Below, one piece after another: positions 48,399 through 56,332 of a DNA stretch of 56,332 bases. The notes under the pieces are model-generated. The model was given only the letters and a program-made list of their open reading frames with translations. It ran no database searches and was not told the origin of the DNA. Each line of letters opens with the position of its first letter. Position 1 is the stretch's first letter. The translations under genes were made by a program, and so were the position numbers. Location: assembly GCA_035945995.1 (NCBI GenBank), contig DASYZR010000066.1:1-56332 (forward strand), in the 5' to 3' direction. Origin of the DNA: a bacterium. Lineage in GTDB: Bacteria; Sysuimicrobiota; Sysuimicrobiia; Sysuimicrobiales; Segetimicrobiaceae.

Positions 48399-49358
48399 GT
48401 GCGTGCAGCCGAAGTCGTCGGAATCGGGGAAGCTCTCATCCGCCTCTCGCCCGCCGGTGCGGAGACGCTCGAAACCGCCTCCACCTACGCGGTCCACGTC
48501 GGCGGCGCGGAGGCCAACGTCTGCGCCGGACTGGCGCGCCTCGACGTGAGGACGGCGTGGATCTCGCGCCTGCCGGCGAACCCGCTGGGGCGGCGCGTGG
48601 CCAGGACGATCCGCGGCTTCGGCGTCGAGGTCGACGGCGTCCTCTGGGCGCCGGAGGGATCGGTCGGCCTCAATTTCTTCCAACCCGAAGCACCGCCGCG
48701 GGCGGGGGAGGTTTTCTATTACCGCTCCGGCTCGGCGTTTACCGAGATCGATCCCGACGCCGTGGGATGGGGCGTCCTGGACGGTGCCGGCCTGGTGCAT
48801 CTCACCGGCATCACGCCGGCCCTCGGCGGCCGCCCCCGGGCCCTCGTCGAGCGCGCCATCGCAGAGGCGCGCCGGCGGGAGGTCCGGATCTCCTTCGACG
48901 TCAACTATCGGGCCGCGCTCTGGACCCGCGCGGCCGCGCGCACGGTCATCGAGCCGCTGCTCCGGGGCGTGGACACCGTGTTCCTCAACGAGCGCGACGC
49001 GCGCGGCGTGTTCGACGCGGAGGGCGATCCGGAGGTCATTGCCGCGGACCTGCGGGAGCGGTTTCGTTGCACGACGCTGGTCCTGACCCTGGGCGCGGCC
49101 GGCGCGCTCGCGCACGACGGAAGCGGCGTCTACCGCCATCCGGCGTTTCCCACCACGATCGTGGACCGGATCGGGCGCGGTGACGCCTTTGCCGCGGGGT
49201 TCCTGTACGGGCATCGCCGTGGAGACGTCCGCGACGGGCTGCGCTACGGCGCCGCGTTGGCGGCGCTCAAGCAGACGTATCCCGGCGACATCAGCCACGC
49301 GACCCTCGCCGACGTCGGGCCGGTCGTCGGCGGGCAGACCGAGACATTCCACCGGTAG
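48399..49358 (+). CDS. PfkB-family sugar kinase, 2-keto-3-deoxygluconate kinase-like
   Basis: The 319-residue protein has the PfkB signatures: a GGAEANVCAGLARL motif near residue 35 and DRIGRGDAFAAGF near residue 260 with the catalytic Asp. The FDVNYRAALW segment is typical of KDG kinases. It would phosphorylate 2-keto-3-deoxygluconate for Entner-Doudoroff-type metabolism; other ketoses are possible. GTG at 48399 is chosen with AGGGA six bases upstream; a TTG at 48372 would add nine residues. Confidence 0.78.
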   Translation: MRAAEVVGIGEALIRLSPAGAETLETASTYAVHVGGAEANVCAGLARLDVRTAWISRLPANPLGRRVARTIRGFGVEVDGVLWAPEGSVGLNFFQPEAPPRAGEVFYYRSGSAFTEIDPDAVGWGVLDGAGLVHLTGITPALGGRPRALVERAIAEARRREVRISFDVNYRAALWTRAAARTVIEPLLRGVDTVFLNERDARGVFDAEGDPEVIAADLRERFRCTTLVLTLGAAGALAHDGSGVYRHPAFPTTIVDRIGRGDAFAAGFLYGHRRGDVRDGLRYGAALAALKQTYPGDISHATLADVGPVVGGQTETFHR

Positions 49359-49362
49359 ACGG

Positions 49363-49384
49363 CCTATCGGGTCCCGCACCGATC
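49363..49384 (+). promoter_or_regulatory. CCTATCS-N11-KATY motif, site 5
   Basis: CCTATCG (49363-49369), 11 bases, GATC (49381-49384), 115 bases upstream of the Hsp20 start. Confidence 0.4.
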
Positions 49385-49498
49385 CCGTTCCGGTTCCGCA
49401 TCCGATGTACGCCCTAGGATCGCCGCTCTACGGTAAAGATGGCGATGGGGCGCGCATCGTCAAACGACAGGGCAATGGGTGCAGGGGAGGGACAGAAG

Positions 49499-49957
49499 AT
49501 GAGCATCATTCGCTGGGAGCCATTCCGGTGGGATCCGTTTGAGGACCTGGGCCTTCGCCGGTCGATGGACCGGGTGTTCGATGAGCTGTTGATGCGCACC
49601 CCGCGGCGGACTCTCGCTCCCAAAGAGTGGGAGCCGCCGGTCGAGATGTTTGAAACCAACAACGAGGTGATCGTGCGGATCGAACTGCCGAACATCGATC
49701 CGAAGCAGGTGGAGATTACGGTCAGCGAGGACACCGTCACCCTGCGTGGCGAGACGAAGCACGAGGAGGAGCAAAAGGAACGGAACTACTACTATCGTGA
49801 GCTGTTGTACGGGGCCTACAGCCGCACCCTCAGGCTCCCCACGACGGTGAAGGGCGTGGAGGCCAAGGCAGTCTACAAGGACGGCGTGCTGGAAGTGAAG
49901 ATCCCGAAGGCCGTGCACGTGAAGCCTGTTCCGGTGAAGGTGCAGGCCGCGGCCTGA
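49499..49957 (+). CDS. Small heat shock protein Hsp20 (alpha-crystallin domain)
   Basis: The 152-residue chaperone has an N-terminal WEPFRWDPFEDLG arm and an alpha-crystallin domain (about 45-140) with VIVRIELPNIDPKQVEITV, LRGETKHEE and YGAYSRTLRLPTTV. The ATG at 49499 has GGGGAGGG eight bases before it. It holds unfolded proteins during stress. The promoter region contains motif site 5. Confidence 0.9.
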   Translation: MSIIRWEPFRWDPFEDLGLRRSMDRVFDELLMRTPRRTLAPKEWEPPVEMFETNNEVIVRIELPNIDPKQVEITVSEDTVTLRGETKHEEEQKERNYYYRELLYGAYSRTLRLPTTVKGVEAKAVYKDGVLEVKIPKAVHVKPVPVKVQAAA

Positions 49958-49980
49958 GGAACCGCGGTCTCAGGACACAC

Positions 49981-50011
49981 AGGGACGGCGCCCGAGCAGG
50001 GCGCCGTCCCT
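49981..50011 (+). terminator. Hairpin terminator after hsp20
   Basis: A perfect 13-bp stem (AGGGACGGCGCCC at 49981-49993 with its complement at 49999-50011) and a 5-base loop lie 23 bases after the hsp20 stop. Confidence 0.8.
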
Positions 50012-50069
50012 GCGCATTCGCTCTCGGCGCCCGGCGGGTGATCCGGCACGCCTGCCGTACACTATCACC

Positions 50070-51458
50070 ATGAGGATCTCATTCCACGGCGCGGACCGCA
50101 GCGTCACGGGCTCCTGCCACCTCGTGGAGTGCGCGGGCCGGCGCGTGTTGGTCGACTGCGGGCTGCACCAGGGCGGCCGCGATCTCGACGAGGAGAACGC
50201 CCGGCCGTTTGGCTTCGAGCCGGCCGAGATCGACTGCGTGCTCCTGACCCACGCGCACCTGGACCACTGCGGCCGGCTGCCGCTCCTGGTGGACCGCGGA
50301 TACCGGGGCGACGTGATCGCGACCGCGGCGACGCGGGAGCTGGCCCACGTCGTGATGCAAGACGCGGCCCACGTGCAGGAGGAGGAGGCGCGGTCCCGCG
50401 CCCGCCGGCAGCGGCGCCGCGGCGGGAAGGTGGAGGCGCGGCCCCTGTACACTCCGCGCGACGCGCTCGACACCCTGCAGCACTTCGGGCGCCGGGCGCA
50501 GTACGGCGAGGCCCTGGAGGTGACCGCCGGCATCCACGCCACCTTTCTCGACGCCGGCCACATTCTCGGCTCGGCCAGCATCCGCCTGGACCTGGAGGAA
50601 GGAGGGCGCCGCACCACGGTGCTGTTCTCGGGGGACCTGGGCGGCCCCGGGCGGCCGCTCCTCCGCGGGCCGGTCGCGCCGCCGCAGGCCGACGCGGCGG
50701 TGATGGAAACGACCTACGGCGATCGCCTGCACAAGCCGCTGGACGCGTCCGTCGCGGAGCTCTACGCCGCGGTCGCCGACGCGTTCCGCCGCGGCGGGAA
50801 CGTCATCATCCCCACGTTTGCCCTGGAACGTGCCCAGGAGCTGCTGTTCTTCCTGCGCGACGGCGTGGACCGCGGGCAGCTGCCCCGGTCAATGCCGGTC
50901 TACCTAGACTCGCCGATGGCGATCTCGGCGACGACCATCTTTGAACATCACCCGGAGTGCTACACGGCGCCCGTCGGCGCGCTCCTCCGTGCCGGCCGCG
51001 ATCCTTTTCATCTCCCCGGGCTGCACTTCACCCGCGACCAGGCGGACTCCGTGGCGCTGAACGCCATTCGAGGCGGCGCGGTGATCATGGCCGGCTCCGG
51101 CATGGCCACCGCCGGACGGGTGCGCCACCACCTCCGGCACAATCTCGCGCGCGAGGACTCCAGCGTCATCTTCGTCGGGTACGCGGCCCGGGGCACGCTC
51201 GCCCGGCAGATCATCGACGGCGCGCAACAGGTGCACCTCTTCGGCGAGGAGATCCCGGTGCGGGCGCGCATCTACACGATCAACGGGTTCTCCGGTCACG
51301 CCGACCGCGACGAACTCCTGGCCTGGCACCGCCGCGTGGCGCCGGAGCGCACGTTCCTCGTGCACGGCGAGGAAGAGGTCATGCGCGCCTTCGCGGAGCG
51401 GCTCGCGGCGGACGGCCGGGTAGAGATGCCGTCCGAAGGGCAGAGTGTCGAGCTGTAG
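50070..51458 (+). CDS. Metallo-beta-lactamase/beta-CASP RNase family protein
   Basis: The 462-residue protein has the metal motif H61-A-H63-L-D65-H66 (THAHLDHCG), a further AGHILGSAS, SGDLG, a beta-CASP insertion (IPTFALERAQELLFFL, YLDSPMA) and the late SGHADRDELLAW RMMBL region. Such proteins are archaeal CPSF-like or bacterial RNA exo/endonucleases, found near stress genes in many genomes. It would process RNA in the cytoplasm. The stop overlaps the lipase-like gene. Confidence 0.85.
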   Translation: MRISFHGADRSVTGSCHLVECAGRRVLVDCGLHQGGRDLDEENARPFGFEPAEIDCVLLTHAHLDHCGRLPLLVDRGYRGDVIATAATRELAHVVMQDAAHVQEEEARSRARRQRRRGGKVEARPLYTPRDALDTLQHFGRRAQYGEALEVTAGIHATFLDAGHILGSASIRLDLEEGGRRTTVLFSGDLGGPGRPLLRGPVAPPQADAAVMETTYGDRLHKPLDASVAELYAAVADAFRRGGNVIIPTFALERAQELLFFLRDGVDRGQLPRSMPVYLDSPMAISATTIFEHHPECYTAPVGALLRAGRDPFHLPGLHFTRDQADSVALNAIRGGAVIMAGSGMATAGRVRHHLRHNLAREDSSVIFVGYAARGTLARQIIDGAQQVHLFGEEIPVRARIYTINGFSGHADRDELLAWHRRVAPERTFLVHGEEEVMRAFAERLAADGRVEMPSEGQSVEL

Positions 51459-52818
51459 CGGCGACGTGCGCCGGCCGGTGAGGTGGCGGAAGCCGGCGAG
51501 AATCGCGCTCGCCCTGCTCCTCGGCGTCGCGGTGGCGGCAACCGTGCGCGGCACGGCGGGACAGGCGCAACCGCCGCTCGGTCTACGCATTTCCCCGGCA
51601 CGGATGGGCGCGCCGGGCCGGGTGGAGGCCGAACTCACGATCACGGGCCTGCAACCGGAACCGCCGCCCACCATCGAGTGGACGATCACCGTGGGCGGCC
51701 AGACGATCCGGCGGCCGCCGCACCCGCTGATCGCCCCGCGCATTCCCGCCTCCATCGACCTGCCGGCGGGCCGGGTTCGCGTCGGCGGCGACGTGTCCGT
51801 GGCGGAGTTCACGCCCGTGCCGCCCATCGACGAAAACTTACAAATCGCGGTCGAGGTCACCGCGCGCCAGGGACCCGCGGCGGCCACCGCCAAACAGATC
51901 GCCCTCGTACGGTTGCCGACCGTAATCGTGCCGGGGTACCTGAACGACCTCGAGGGAAGCGCCGATCCGGCGGTGATCTCGGGGCTCGAGCAGCGCGGGT
52001 TCTCCGCGACGGGGCCGGCGCCCGACCTGTTTTGGTTCTCGTATCGGTCCCGCGCGTTGTCGCTGCGGACCGCCGCCGCGGCGCTCGCGGCGTACGTGCG
52101 CGACGTGGTGCTTCGCGAGTCATACGCGGCGCGGATCAACATCGTCGCCTACAGCCTCGGCGGATTGATGGCACGGTGGAACATCGCCTTCGAGTCCGGA
52201 TGGGATCACCTGGTGGATCGGCTGATTCTGACCGGCACACCCAATGAGGGGTCGGTCACGTCCTACCTGTACGCGTGGTACCCGGCCGCGACCGTGGCGC
52301 GCACGCCCGCCGCGCGTGAGTTGCTGCCGACCTTCCCGTTCTGGCGTCCCGACGATCGGACGCCGTGGAGCGTCCCGCCCGACGGTCAGAACCCGACGCT
52401 CGCGGCCCTCAACACGCACCCGCTGCCCGAGGCGATCCGCGTCTACGCGCTATACGGCAGCCGCGAGCGTACGCTGTCCGGCATTGCCGGCCGCCTTCCC
52501 CATGCGGTGCTGTCCTACGGCCCGGGCGACGGAGTCGTGTTGCAGGCGAGCGCCCTGGGCCTTCCCGTGAACGGCGGCGCCGGCGTGCCCGGGCTCGCCG
52601 GCCATTTCGTCGCGACCATCGACCTCGGCCCGCAGCGGCACCTGCGGCTGCTCGGCGCGGCGATTCCGAAGATCGCGGATCTCCTCCTCGACCGGCGAAC
52701 GGCGCACCGGTCGGAGCCGGTTGAACACGCCGTCGCCCCGGTCGGACGCGGTGCCGCGCCGGCGCGCGCGACGCCCGGCGACCGCGGAACCGCGGGCGTC
52801 CGCCTTCGGCTCCCATGA
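51445..52818 (+). CDS. Exported alpha/beta-hydrolase (lipase-like)
   Basis: The 457-residue protein has an N-terminal hydrophobic signal (about 19-40), then a domain of about 100 residues without a family, and from residue 150 an alpha/beta-hydrolase core with VPGYLND as the oxyanion strand, the nucleophile elbow AYSLGG (Ala replaces the first Gly of GxSxG), and likely His in the GHFVATID region. Lipase or esterase activity is expected but the substrate is unknown. The GTG start overlaps the preceding gene by 14 bases; a later GTG near 51466 or 51478 is possible. Confidence 0.7.
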   Translation: MSSCSGDVRRPVRWRKPARIALALLLGVAVAATVRGTAGQAQPPLGLRISPARMGAPGRVEAELTITGLQPEPPPTIEWTITVGGQTIRRPPHPLIAPRIPASIDLPAGRVRVGGDVSVAEFTPVPPIDENLQIAVEVTARQGPAAATAKQIALVRLPTVIVPGYLNDLEGSADPAVISGLEQRGFSATGPAPDLFWFSYRSRALSLRTAAAALAAYVRDVVLRESYAARINIVAYSLGGLMARWNIAFESGWDHLVDRLILTGTPNEGSVTSYLYAWYPAATVARTPAARELLPTFPFWRPDDRTPWSVPPDGQNPTLAALNTHPLPEAIRVYALYGSRERTLSGIAGRLPHAVLSYGPGDGVVLQASALGLPVNGGAGVPGLAGHFVATIDLGPQRHLRLLGAAIPKIADLLLDRRTAHRSEPVEHAVAPVGRGAAPARATPGDRGTAGVRLRLP

Positions 52819-52862
52819 CGCGGTCGACGCCGGCGGCATGAGGCCATGGTCACGCGGCGCAT

Positions 52863-53276
52863 TCAACGTATCCACCCAACCGCAATCTCTCCGGCCGACT
52901 CGAGCGGCCCGAACTCCCGGCGATCTGCGGAGACAAGCCTCCCCTGTCGCACTCTCGCGAGGCCCCCCGCGAATGCGTCGGCGCATGACAGTCGATACGA
53001 CGCCTTCAGCCTTCCGGCTTCACGCATCAACGCCGGCGAGATGCGGTCTTCCAGGACGATCGGGAGCCGCCGCACGTCGTCGAGCATCTCGTCGGCCAGC
53101 CTTTGACCCCCCTTGCGATAAAAGAGATAGTAGGCCTCCCCAAGATGGATCCGGTGCAGACGCACAACAGTCTGATCGCCGGCACCTGCCAGCAACTCCT
53201 CGACCGCATCGCGGCCCGGTTCATCGTATAGGAAGGCAAGAATGGCGCTGGAATCGAGCACGAATACGGCCGCCAT
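52863..53276 (-). CDS. PIN-domain ribonuclease (VapC-like toxin)
   Basis: The 137-residue PIN domain has acidic residues D8, E47, D100 and D118 in the VapC pattern (VLDSSAIL, HLGEAYY, CADAFA, VSADRR). It would cut RNA. Upstream on the same strand there is only a remnant of an antitoxin frame, so it may be an orphan or inactive toxin. Confidence 0.8.
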   Translation of the reverse strand: MAAVFVLDSSAILAFLYDEPGRDAVEELLAGAGDQTVVRLHRIHLGEAYYLFYRKGGQRLADEMLDDVRRLPIVLEDRISPALMREAGRLKASYRLSCADAFAGGLARVRQGRLVSADRREFGPLESAGEIAVGWIR

Positions 53277-53279
53277 GAC

Positions 53280-53405
53280 CTAACGCTCCCGGCTGATCTC
53301 CTGGGCCTTCTGCGCCAGGAACTCCTCGACCGTGCCGCCGGTGTCCTCGCAGGGTCGCCCGGACGTATGCTGGAATCGGACCGTCGTCGGATGGCCCGCG
53401 TCGCC
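53280..53405 (-). pseudogene. Remnant of a VapB-type antitoxin gene
   Basis: An open frame ends at the TAG at 53280-53282, only 3 bases from the toxin ATG. Its 41 codons encode a C-terminus ending GGTVEEFLAQKAQEISRER, like the toxin-binding tails of antitoxins. The frame is closed upstream by TGA at 53406-53408 and has no start codon, so the DNA-binding half is missing or out of frame. It overlaps the promoter region of the transhydrogenase operon. Confidence 0.5.
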
Positions 53406-53459
53406 TCACTCGGATACGGTGGAAAGGGTGAAACACGGGGCACGAACAGCGGAGACCGG

Positions 53460-54704
53460 ATGATCATCGGCATCGGCACGGAGACGCGAACCGGAGAACA
53501 GCGCGTTGCAGTGATTCCCAGCACCGTTCCCATCCTCACCAAGGCCGGCCATCAGGTGCTTGTGGAGGCAGGGGCGGGGACGGGGGCAGGTTACTCCGAC
53601 GCCCGGTACGCCGAGCACGGCGCCCGGATGGCGCCGGCGCGGGCGGATGTGTTCGCCGAGGCCGACGCGGTGGTGCAGGTTCTGTGCTACAGCGCCGCCA
53701 ACGACGCCGGCCGGGGCGACCTGGCGCGCCTCAGGCGCGGCCAGGTCCTGATCGGCCTGATGGACCCCCTCGCGTCCCCGGAGACGGTGCGGGAGATCGC
53801 GGCCACGGGCGCGACGGCGTTCGCGATGGAGTTGATGCCGCGCATCACCCGCGCGCAGAGCATGGACGCGCTCTCCGCGATGGCGACCGTGAGCGGCTAC
53901 AAGGCCGTGCTGCTGGCCGCCGCCGCGCTGCCGCGCATGTTCCCGATGCTCACCACGGCCGCCGGCACCATCACCCCGACCCGGGTCTTCGTCATCGGCG
54001 CCGGCGTGATGGGCCTCCAGGCGATCGCGACGGCGCGGCGCCTCGGGGCCACCGTGTCCGCGTACGACGTCCGCCCGGCCGCGCGCGAGGAGGTCACGTC
54101 CGTGGGCGCGCGCTTCGTCGAGCTGCCGCTCGACACGTCGGAAGCCCAAGACAGCGGCGGGTACGCGCGGGCGCAAGACGAGGCGTTCTACCGGCGCCAG
54201 CGCGAGCTGCTGGCGCAGACGGTCGCGGAACATGACGTCGTCATCACCACCGCGGCCGTCCCGGGCAGGCGGGCGCCGGTGGTCGTGACCGCCGAGATGG
54301 TCGCGGGGATGGCGCCGGGGTCGGTGATCGTCGACGGCGCCGCCGACCACGGCGGGAATTGCGAGCTGGCCCGTCCGGGTGAGACCACCGTCGCGCACGG
54401 CGTCACCATCATCGCCCCCGTGCAACTGGCGGGCTCCGTGCCGGCCCACGCGAGCCAGCTGTATGCCCGCACGGTGACCGCCTTCCTGCTCTACCTCAGC
54501 CACGACGGCGCCCTCCACCTCGACGCCGGCGACGAGATCGTCCGCGAGACGCTGGTGACGCGGGACGGCGACGTCGTGCAGCCGAGGGTCCGCGCGGCGC
54601 TGGAGCTCGCCCCGCTGCCCGCAGGCGTGAGCCAGAACGCGGCGGACGCGACGGCCGCGGGCACCGCGGCGGCGGGTCCCGCCCGCGAAGGAGGCACCGC
54701 CTGA
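53460..54704 (+). CDS. pntAA: NAD(P) transhydrogenase subunit alpha part 1 (PntAA)
   Basis: The 414-residue NAD-binding subunit starts MIIGIGTETRTGEQRVAVIP and shows RITRAQSMDALSAMATVSGY, FVIGAGVMGLQAIATARRLGA (the NAD Rossmann motif), and DGAADHGGNCE. The tail after residue 375 is Ala-rich. The ATG at 53460 has GGAG five bases before it. It forms, with PntAB and PntB, a proton-driven enzyme that moves hydride between NADH and NADP, providing NADPH. Confidence 0.88.
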   Translation: MIIGIGTETRTGEQRVAVIPSTVPILTKAGHQVLVEAGAGTGAGYSDARYAEHGARMAPARADVFAEADAVVQVLCYSAANDAGRGDLARLRRGQVLIGLMDPLASPETVREIAATGATAFAMELMPRITRAQSMDALSAMATVSGYKAVLLAAAALPRMFPMLTTAAGTITPTRVFVIGAGVMGLQAIATARRLGATVSAYDVRPAAREEVTSVGARFVELPLDTSEAQDSGGYARAQDEAFYRRQRELLAQTVAEHDVVITTAAVPGRRAPVVVTAEMVAGMAPGSVIVDGAADHGGNCELARPGETTVAHGVTIIAPVQLAGSVPAHASQLYARTVTAFLLYLSHDGALHLDAGDEIVRETLVTRDGDVVQPRVRAALELAPLPAGVSQNAADATAAGTAAAGPAREGGTA

Positions 54705-54985
54705 TGTCGACCGACCTGATGACCGGGCTCTACGTGTTCGTCCTGGCCGCGTTCCTCGGCTTCGAGGTGATCCGCCGGGTCTCGCCGCTCCTCCACACGC
54801 CGCTGATGTCGCTCACCAACGCGATCTCGGCCATCGCGGTGATCGGATCGCTGGTGATGGCCGGCGAGCAGCGGACCACGCTCAGTACCATCCTCGGCAC
54901 CCTGGCCGTCACGGCCTCCATGACCAACGTCGTCGGCGGGTTTCTGATCACCGACCGCATGCTCCGGATGTTCAAGCGGAAGTAG
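54704..54985 (+). CDS. pntAB: NAD(P) transhydrogenase subunit alpha part 2 (PntAB)
   Basis: The 93-residue membrane subunit has three hydrophobic helices (LYVFVLAAFLGFEVI, LTNAISAIAVIGSLVM, ILGTLAVTASMTNVVGGF) with the family segments TPLMSLTNAISAI and NVVGGFLITDRML. It is coupled to pntAA by a TGATG overlap. Split PntAA/PntAB is typical of many bacteria outside the enterics. Confidence 0.9.
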   Translation: MSTDLMTGLYVFVLAAFLGFEVIRRVSPLLHTPLMSLTNAISAIAVIGSLVMAGEQRTTLSTILGTLAVTASMTNVVGGFLITDRMLRMFKRK

Positions 54986-54993
54986 CCGGGACG

Positions 54994-56332
54994 ATGCTCG
55001 ACACGGCCGTCTCCCTGGTTTATATCCTGGCCGCGGCGCTGTTCATTCTGGCGTTGAAGTGGCTGAGTGCACCCGCGACGGCCCGTCACGGGGTGCTGGC
55101 GGGCGAAATCGGCATGCTGCTCGCGATCGTAGGCACGTTGCTGCGCACGCACGTGGTCAGCTATCAGTGGATCATCGTGGCCATGGTGCTGGGATCGGCC
55201 AGCGGCGCGCCGATGGGCCTCGGGATACCGATGACCGCGGTTCCCCAGCGGACGGCGCTCTCGCACTCGTTCGGCGCCCTCGCCGCGGCGCTGGTCGGGA
55301 CCGGCGAATACTACCTCCAGGCGCCCCGCGTCGGCACGTTCACTATGACGGCCCTCGCCGTCGAGGTCGTGCTGGGCAGCCTCACGTTCACCGGCAGCCT
55401 CATGGCGTTCGGCAAGCTCCAGGACCTGCTCCCCGGCCGTCCGATCACCTACGGGGGCCAAAACGTCATGAACCTGTCGCTGCTGGGCGTGACGATCGGG
55501 CTGGCGGCCGTCATCGTGATGCGCCCCGGGCTTACGATGCTGTTTCCGGTGATCATCGCGCTCGCGCTCGTGTTCGGCGTGCTGCTGATCATTCCCATCG
55601 GCGGCGCCGACATGCCCACGGTGATCTCCCTGCTCAACTCGTACGCCGGGCTGTCCGCCGCCGCGATGGGCTTCGTCCTCAAGAACCAGTTGCTGATCAT
55701 CGCCGGCGCCCTCGACGGTTCCTCCGGCTTCATTCTCTCGATCATCATGTGCCGCGCGATGAACCGCTCGTTCGCCAATGTCCTGTTCGGCGCGTTCGGC
55801 CAGGTCCAGGCGACGGCGGCCGGGGCGGCCCCCGAAAAGCCCGTCCGGAGCGCGACCCCGGAAGAAGCCGCCTCGATTCTCGCGGCGGCGCGGTCGGTGA
55901 TCATCGTGCCCGGATACGGCATGGCGGTCGCGCAGGCCCAGCATCAGGTGCGCGAGCTGTACGATGCGCTGATGCACCGCGGCGTTGACGTCACGTTCGC
56001 GATCCACCCGGTGGCCGGGCGCATGCCCGGGCACATGAACGTGCTGCTCGCGGAGGCCGACATTCCGTACGACCGGTTGCTCGACCTCGAGCACGCGAAC
56101 ACGGAGCTCGCGCAGGCCGACGTGGCGTTGGTCGTGGGAGCGAACGACATCACGAACCCCGCCGCGCGGCACGATCGGACGAGCCCGATCTACGGGATGC
56201 CGATCCTCGACGTCGACCGCGCCCGCGTGGTGATGGTCGTCAAGCGGAGCATGCGGCCGGGATTCGCGGGGATCGAGAACGAGCTGTACTATCTCGACAA
56301 GACGCTCATGCTGTTCGGGGACGCCAAGGCTT
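54994..56332 (+). CDS. pntB: NAD(P) transhydrogenase subunit beta (PntB), right-truncated
   Basis: The frame from the ATG at 54994 stays open to the window edge (446 codons), about 20 residues short of normal. It begins with membrane helices (LVYILAAALFILALKWL), then has GGADMPTVISLLNSYAGLSAAAMGF and, in the NADP-binding domain, VPGYGMAVAQAQH, HPVAGRMPGHMNVLLAEA, VVGANDITNPAA and the FAGIENELYY end. It binds NADP and carries the proton channel. The stop lies beyond the edge. Confidence 0.88.
   Translation, partial: MLDTAVSLVYILAAALFILALKWLSAPATARHGVLAGEIGMLLAIVGTLLRTHVVSYQWIIVAMVLGSASGAPMGLGIPMTAVPQRTALSHSFGALAAALVGTGEYYLQAPRVGTFTMTALAVEVVLGSLTFTGSLMAFGKLQDLLPGRPITYGGQNVMNLSLLGVTIGLAAVIVMRPGLTMLFPVIIALALVFGVLLIIPIGGADMPTVISLLNSYAGLSAAAMGFVLKNQLLIIAGALDGSSGFILSIIMCRAMNRSFANVLFGAFGQVQATAAGAAPEKPVRSATPEEAASILAAARSVIIVPGYGMAVAQAQHQVRELYDALMHRGVDVTFAIHPVAGRMPGHMNVLLAEADIPYDRLLDLEHANTELAQADVALVVGANDITNPAARHDRTSPIYGMPILDVDRARVVMVVKRSMRPGFAGIENELYYLDKTLMLFGDAKA

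Noticed and set aside
52863-53405. An intact VapBC toxin-antitoxin pair
   Set aside because: The antitoxin frame is closed by an upstream TGA and has no start codon.
1-56332. tRNA or rRNA genes
   Set aside because: No cloverleaf-like or rRNA-like segment was recognised in the intergenic regions; a dedicated search such as tRNAscan would be decisive.

Overview
The window is about 56 kb of very GC-rich bacterial DNA, with codons mostly ending in G or C, strong GGAGG-type ribosome binding sites and many 4-base ATGA/GTGA gene overlaps. I saw no rRNA, tRNA, CRISPR array or insertion sequence. The organism cannot be named from sequence alone. The gene set (class I benzoyl-CoA reductase, oxoacid:ferredoxin oxidoreductases, PPi-type phosphofructokinase, cytochrome b-c fusion, split transhydrogenase) suggests a metabolically flexible, probably uncultured soil, sediment or subsurface bacterium from a high-GC phylum, able to live anaerobically and also to respire.

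Positions 1-2186 hold the end of one gene, a short secreted CAP-like protein, a SYLF lipid-binding protein and a radical SAM/SPASM protein. From about 33.0 kb down to 2.3 kb nearly everything lies on the minus strand and reads as an anaerobic aromatic-degradation island in three blocks. Block 1 (12.8 to 2.3 kb) is a bzdNOPQ-ordered class I benzoyl-CoA reductase, followed by a ring-opening hydrolase with a fused zinc ribbon, a BadH-like dehydrogenase, a hemerythrin and a three-subunit 4-hydroxybenzoyl-CoA reductase-type molybdoenzyme. A PAS-LuxR regulator lies just upstream. Block 2 (30.0 to 13.7 kb) is one tightly overlapping run: leuC/leuD-like isomerase, phenylacetate-CoA ligase-like gene, leuA-like synthase, iorA, an iorB-ferredoxin fusion, korA, korB, korC, a TetR regulator, class III CoA-transferase, enoyl-CoA hydratase, SDR, DUF35 protein, thiolase, PrpF-like isomerase and a broken xdhC. 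Block 3 (33.0 to 30.1 kb) is a TetR regulator, a cyclohexadienoyl-CoA hydratase-like gene, a cold-shock-domain protein and an FAD amine/amino-acid oxidase-like protein.

Together blocks 1 and 3 could take 4-hydroxybenzoyl-CoA to benzoyl-CoA, reduce the ring, hydrate and oxidise it, and open it to a hydroxypimeloyl-CoA-type product. Block 2 could supply beta-oxidation enzymes and, through its two 2-oxoacid:ferredoxin oxidoreductases, the low-potential electrons that ring reduction needs. The same 10-base palindrome lies upstream of the block 1 reductase genes and upstream of the block 3 tetR gene, hinting at shared control.

From 33 to 56 kb the content changes to energy and stress genes: proline dehydrogenase, a cupredoxin, a Rieske/cytochrome b-c module, a P1B-4 metal ATPase, an orphan GAF histidine kinase, a CBS protein, YbaK, class I aldolase and PPi-type phosphofructokinase, a KDG kinase-like enzyme, Hsp20, a beta-CASP metallo-beta-lactamase, a lipase-like protein, a VapC-type PIN protein with a broken partner, and pntAA-pntAB-pntB running off the right edge. 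A motif CCTATCS-N11-KATY recurs in five intergenic places here and may mark a low-oxygen or stress regulon.
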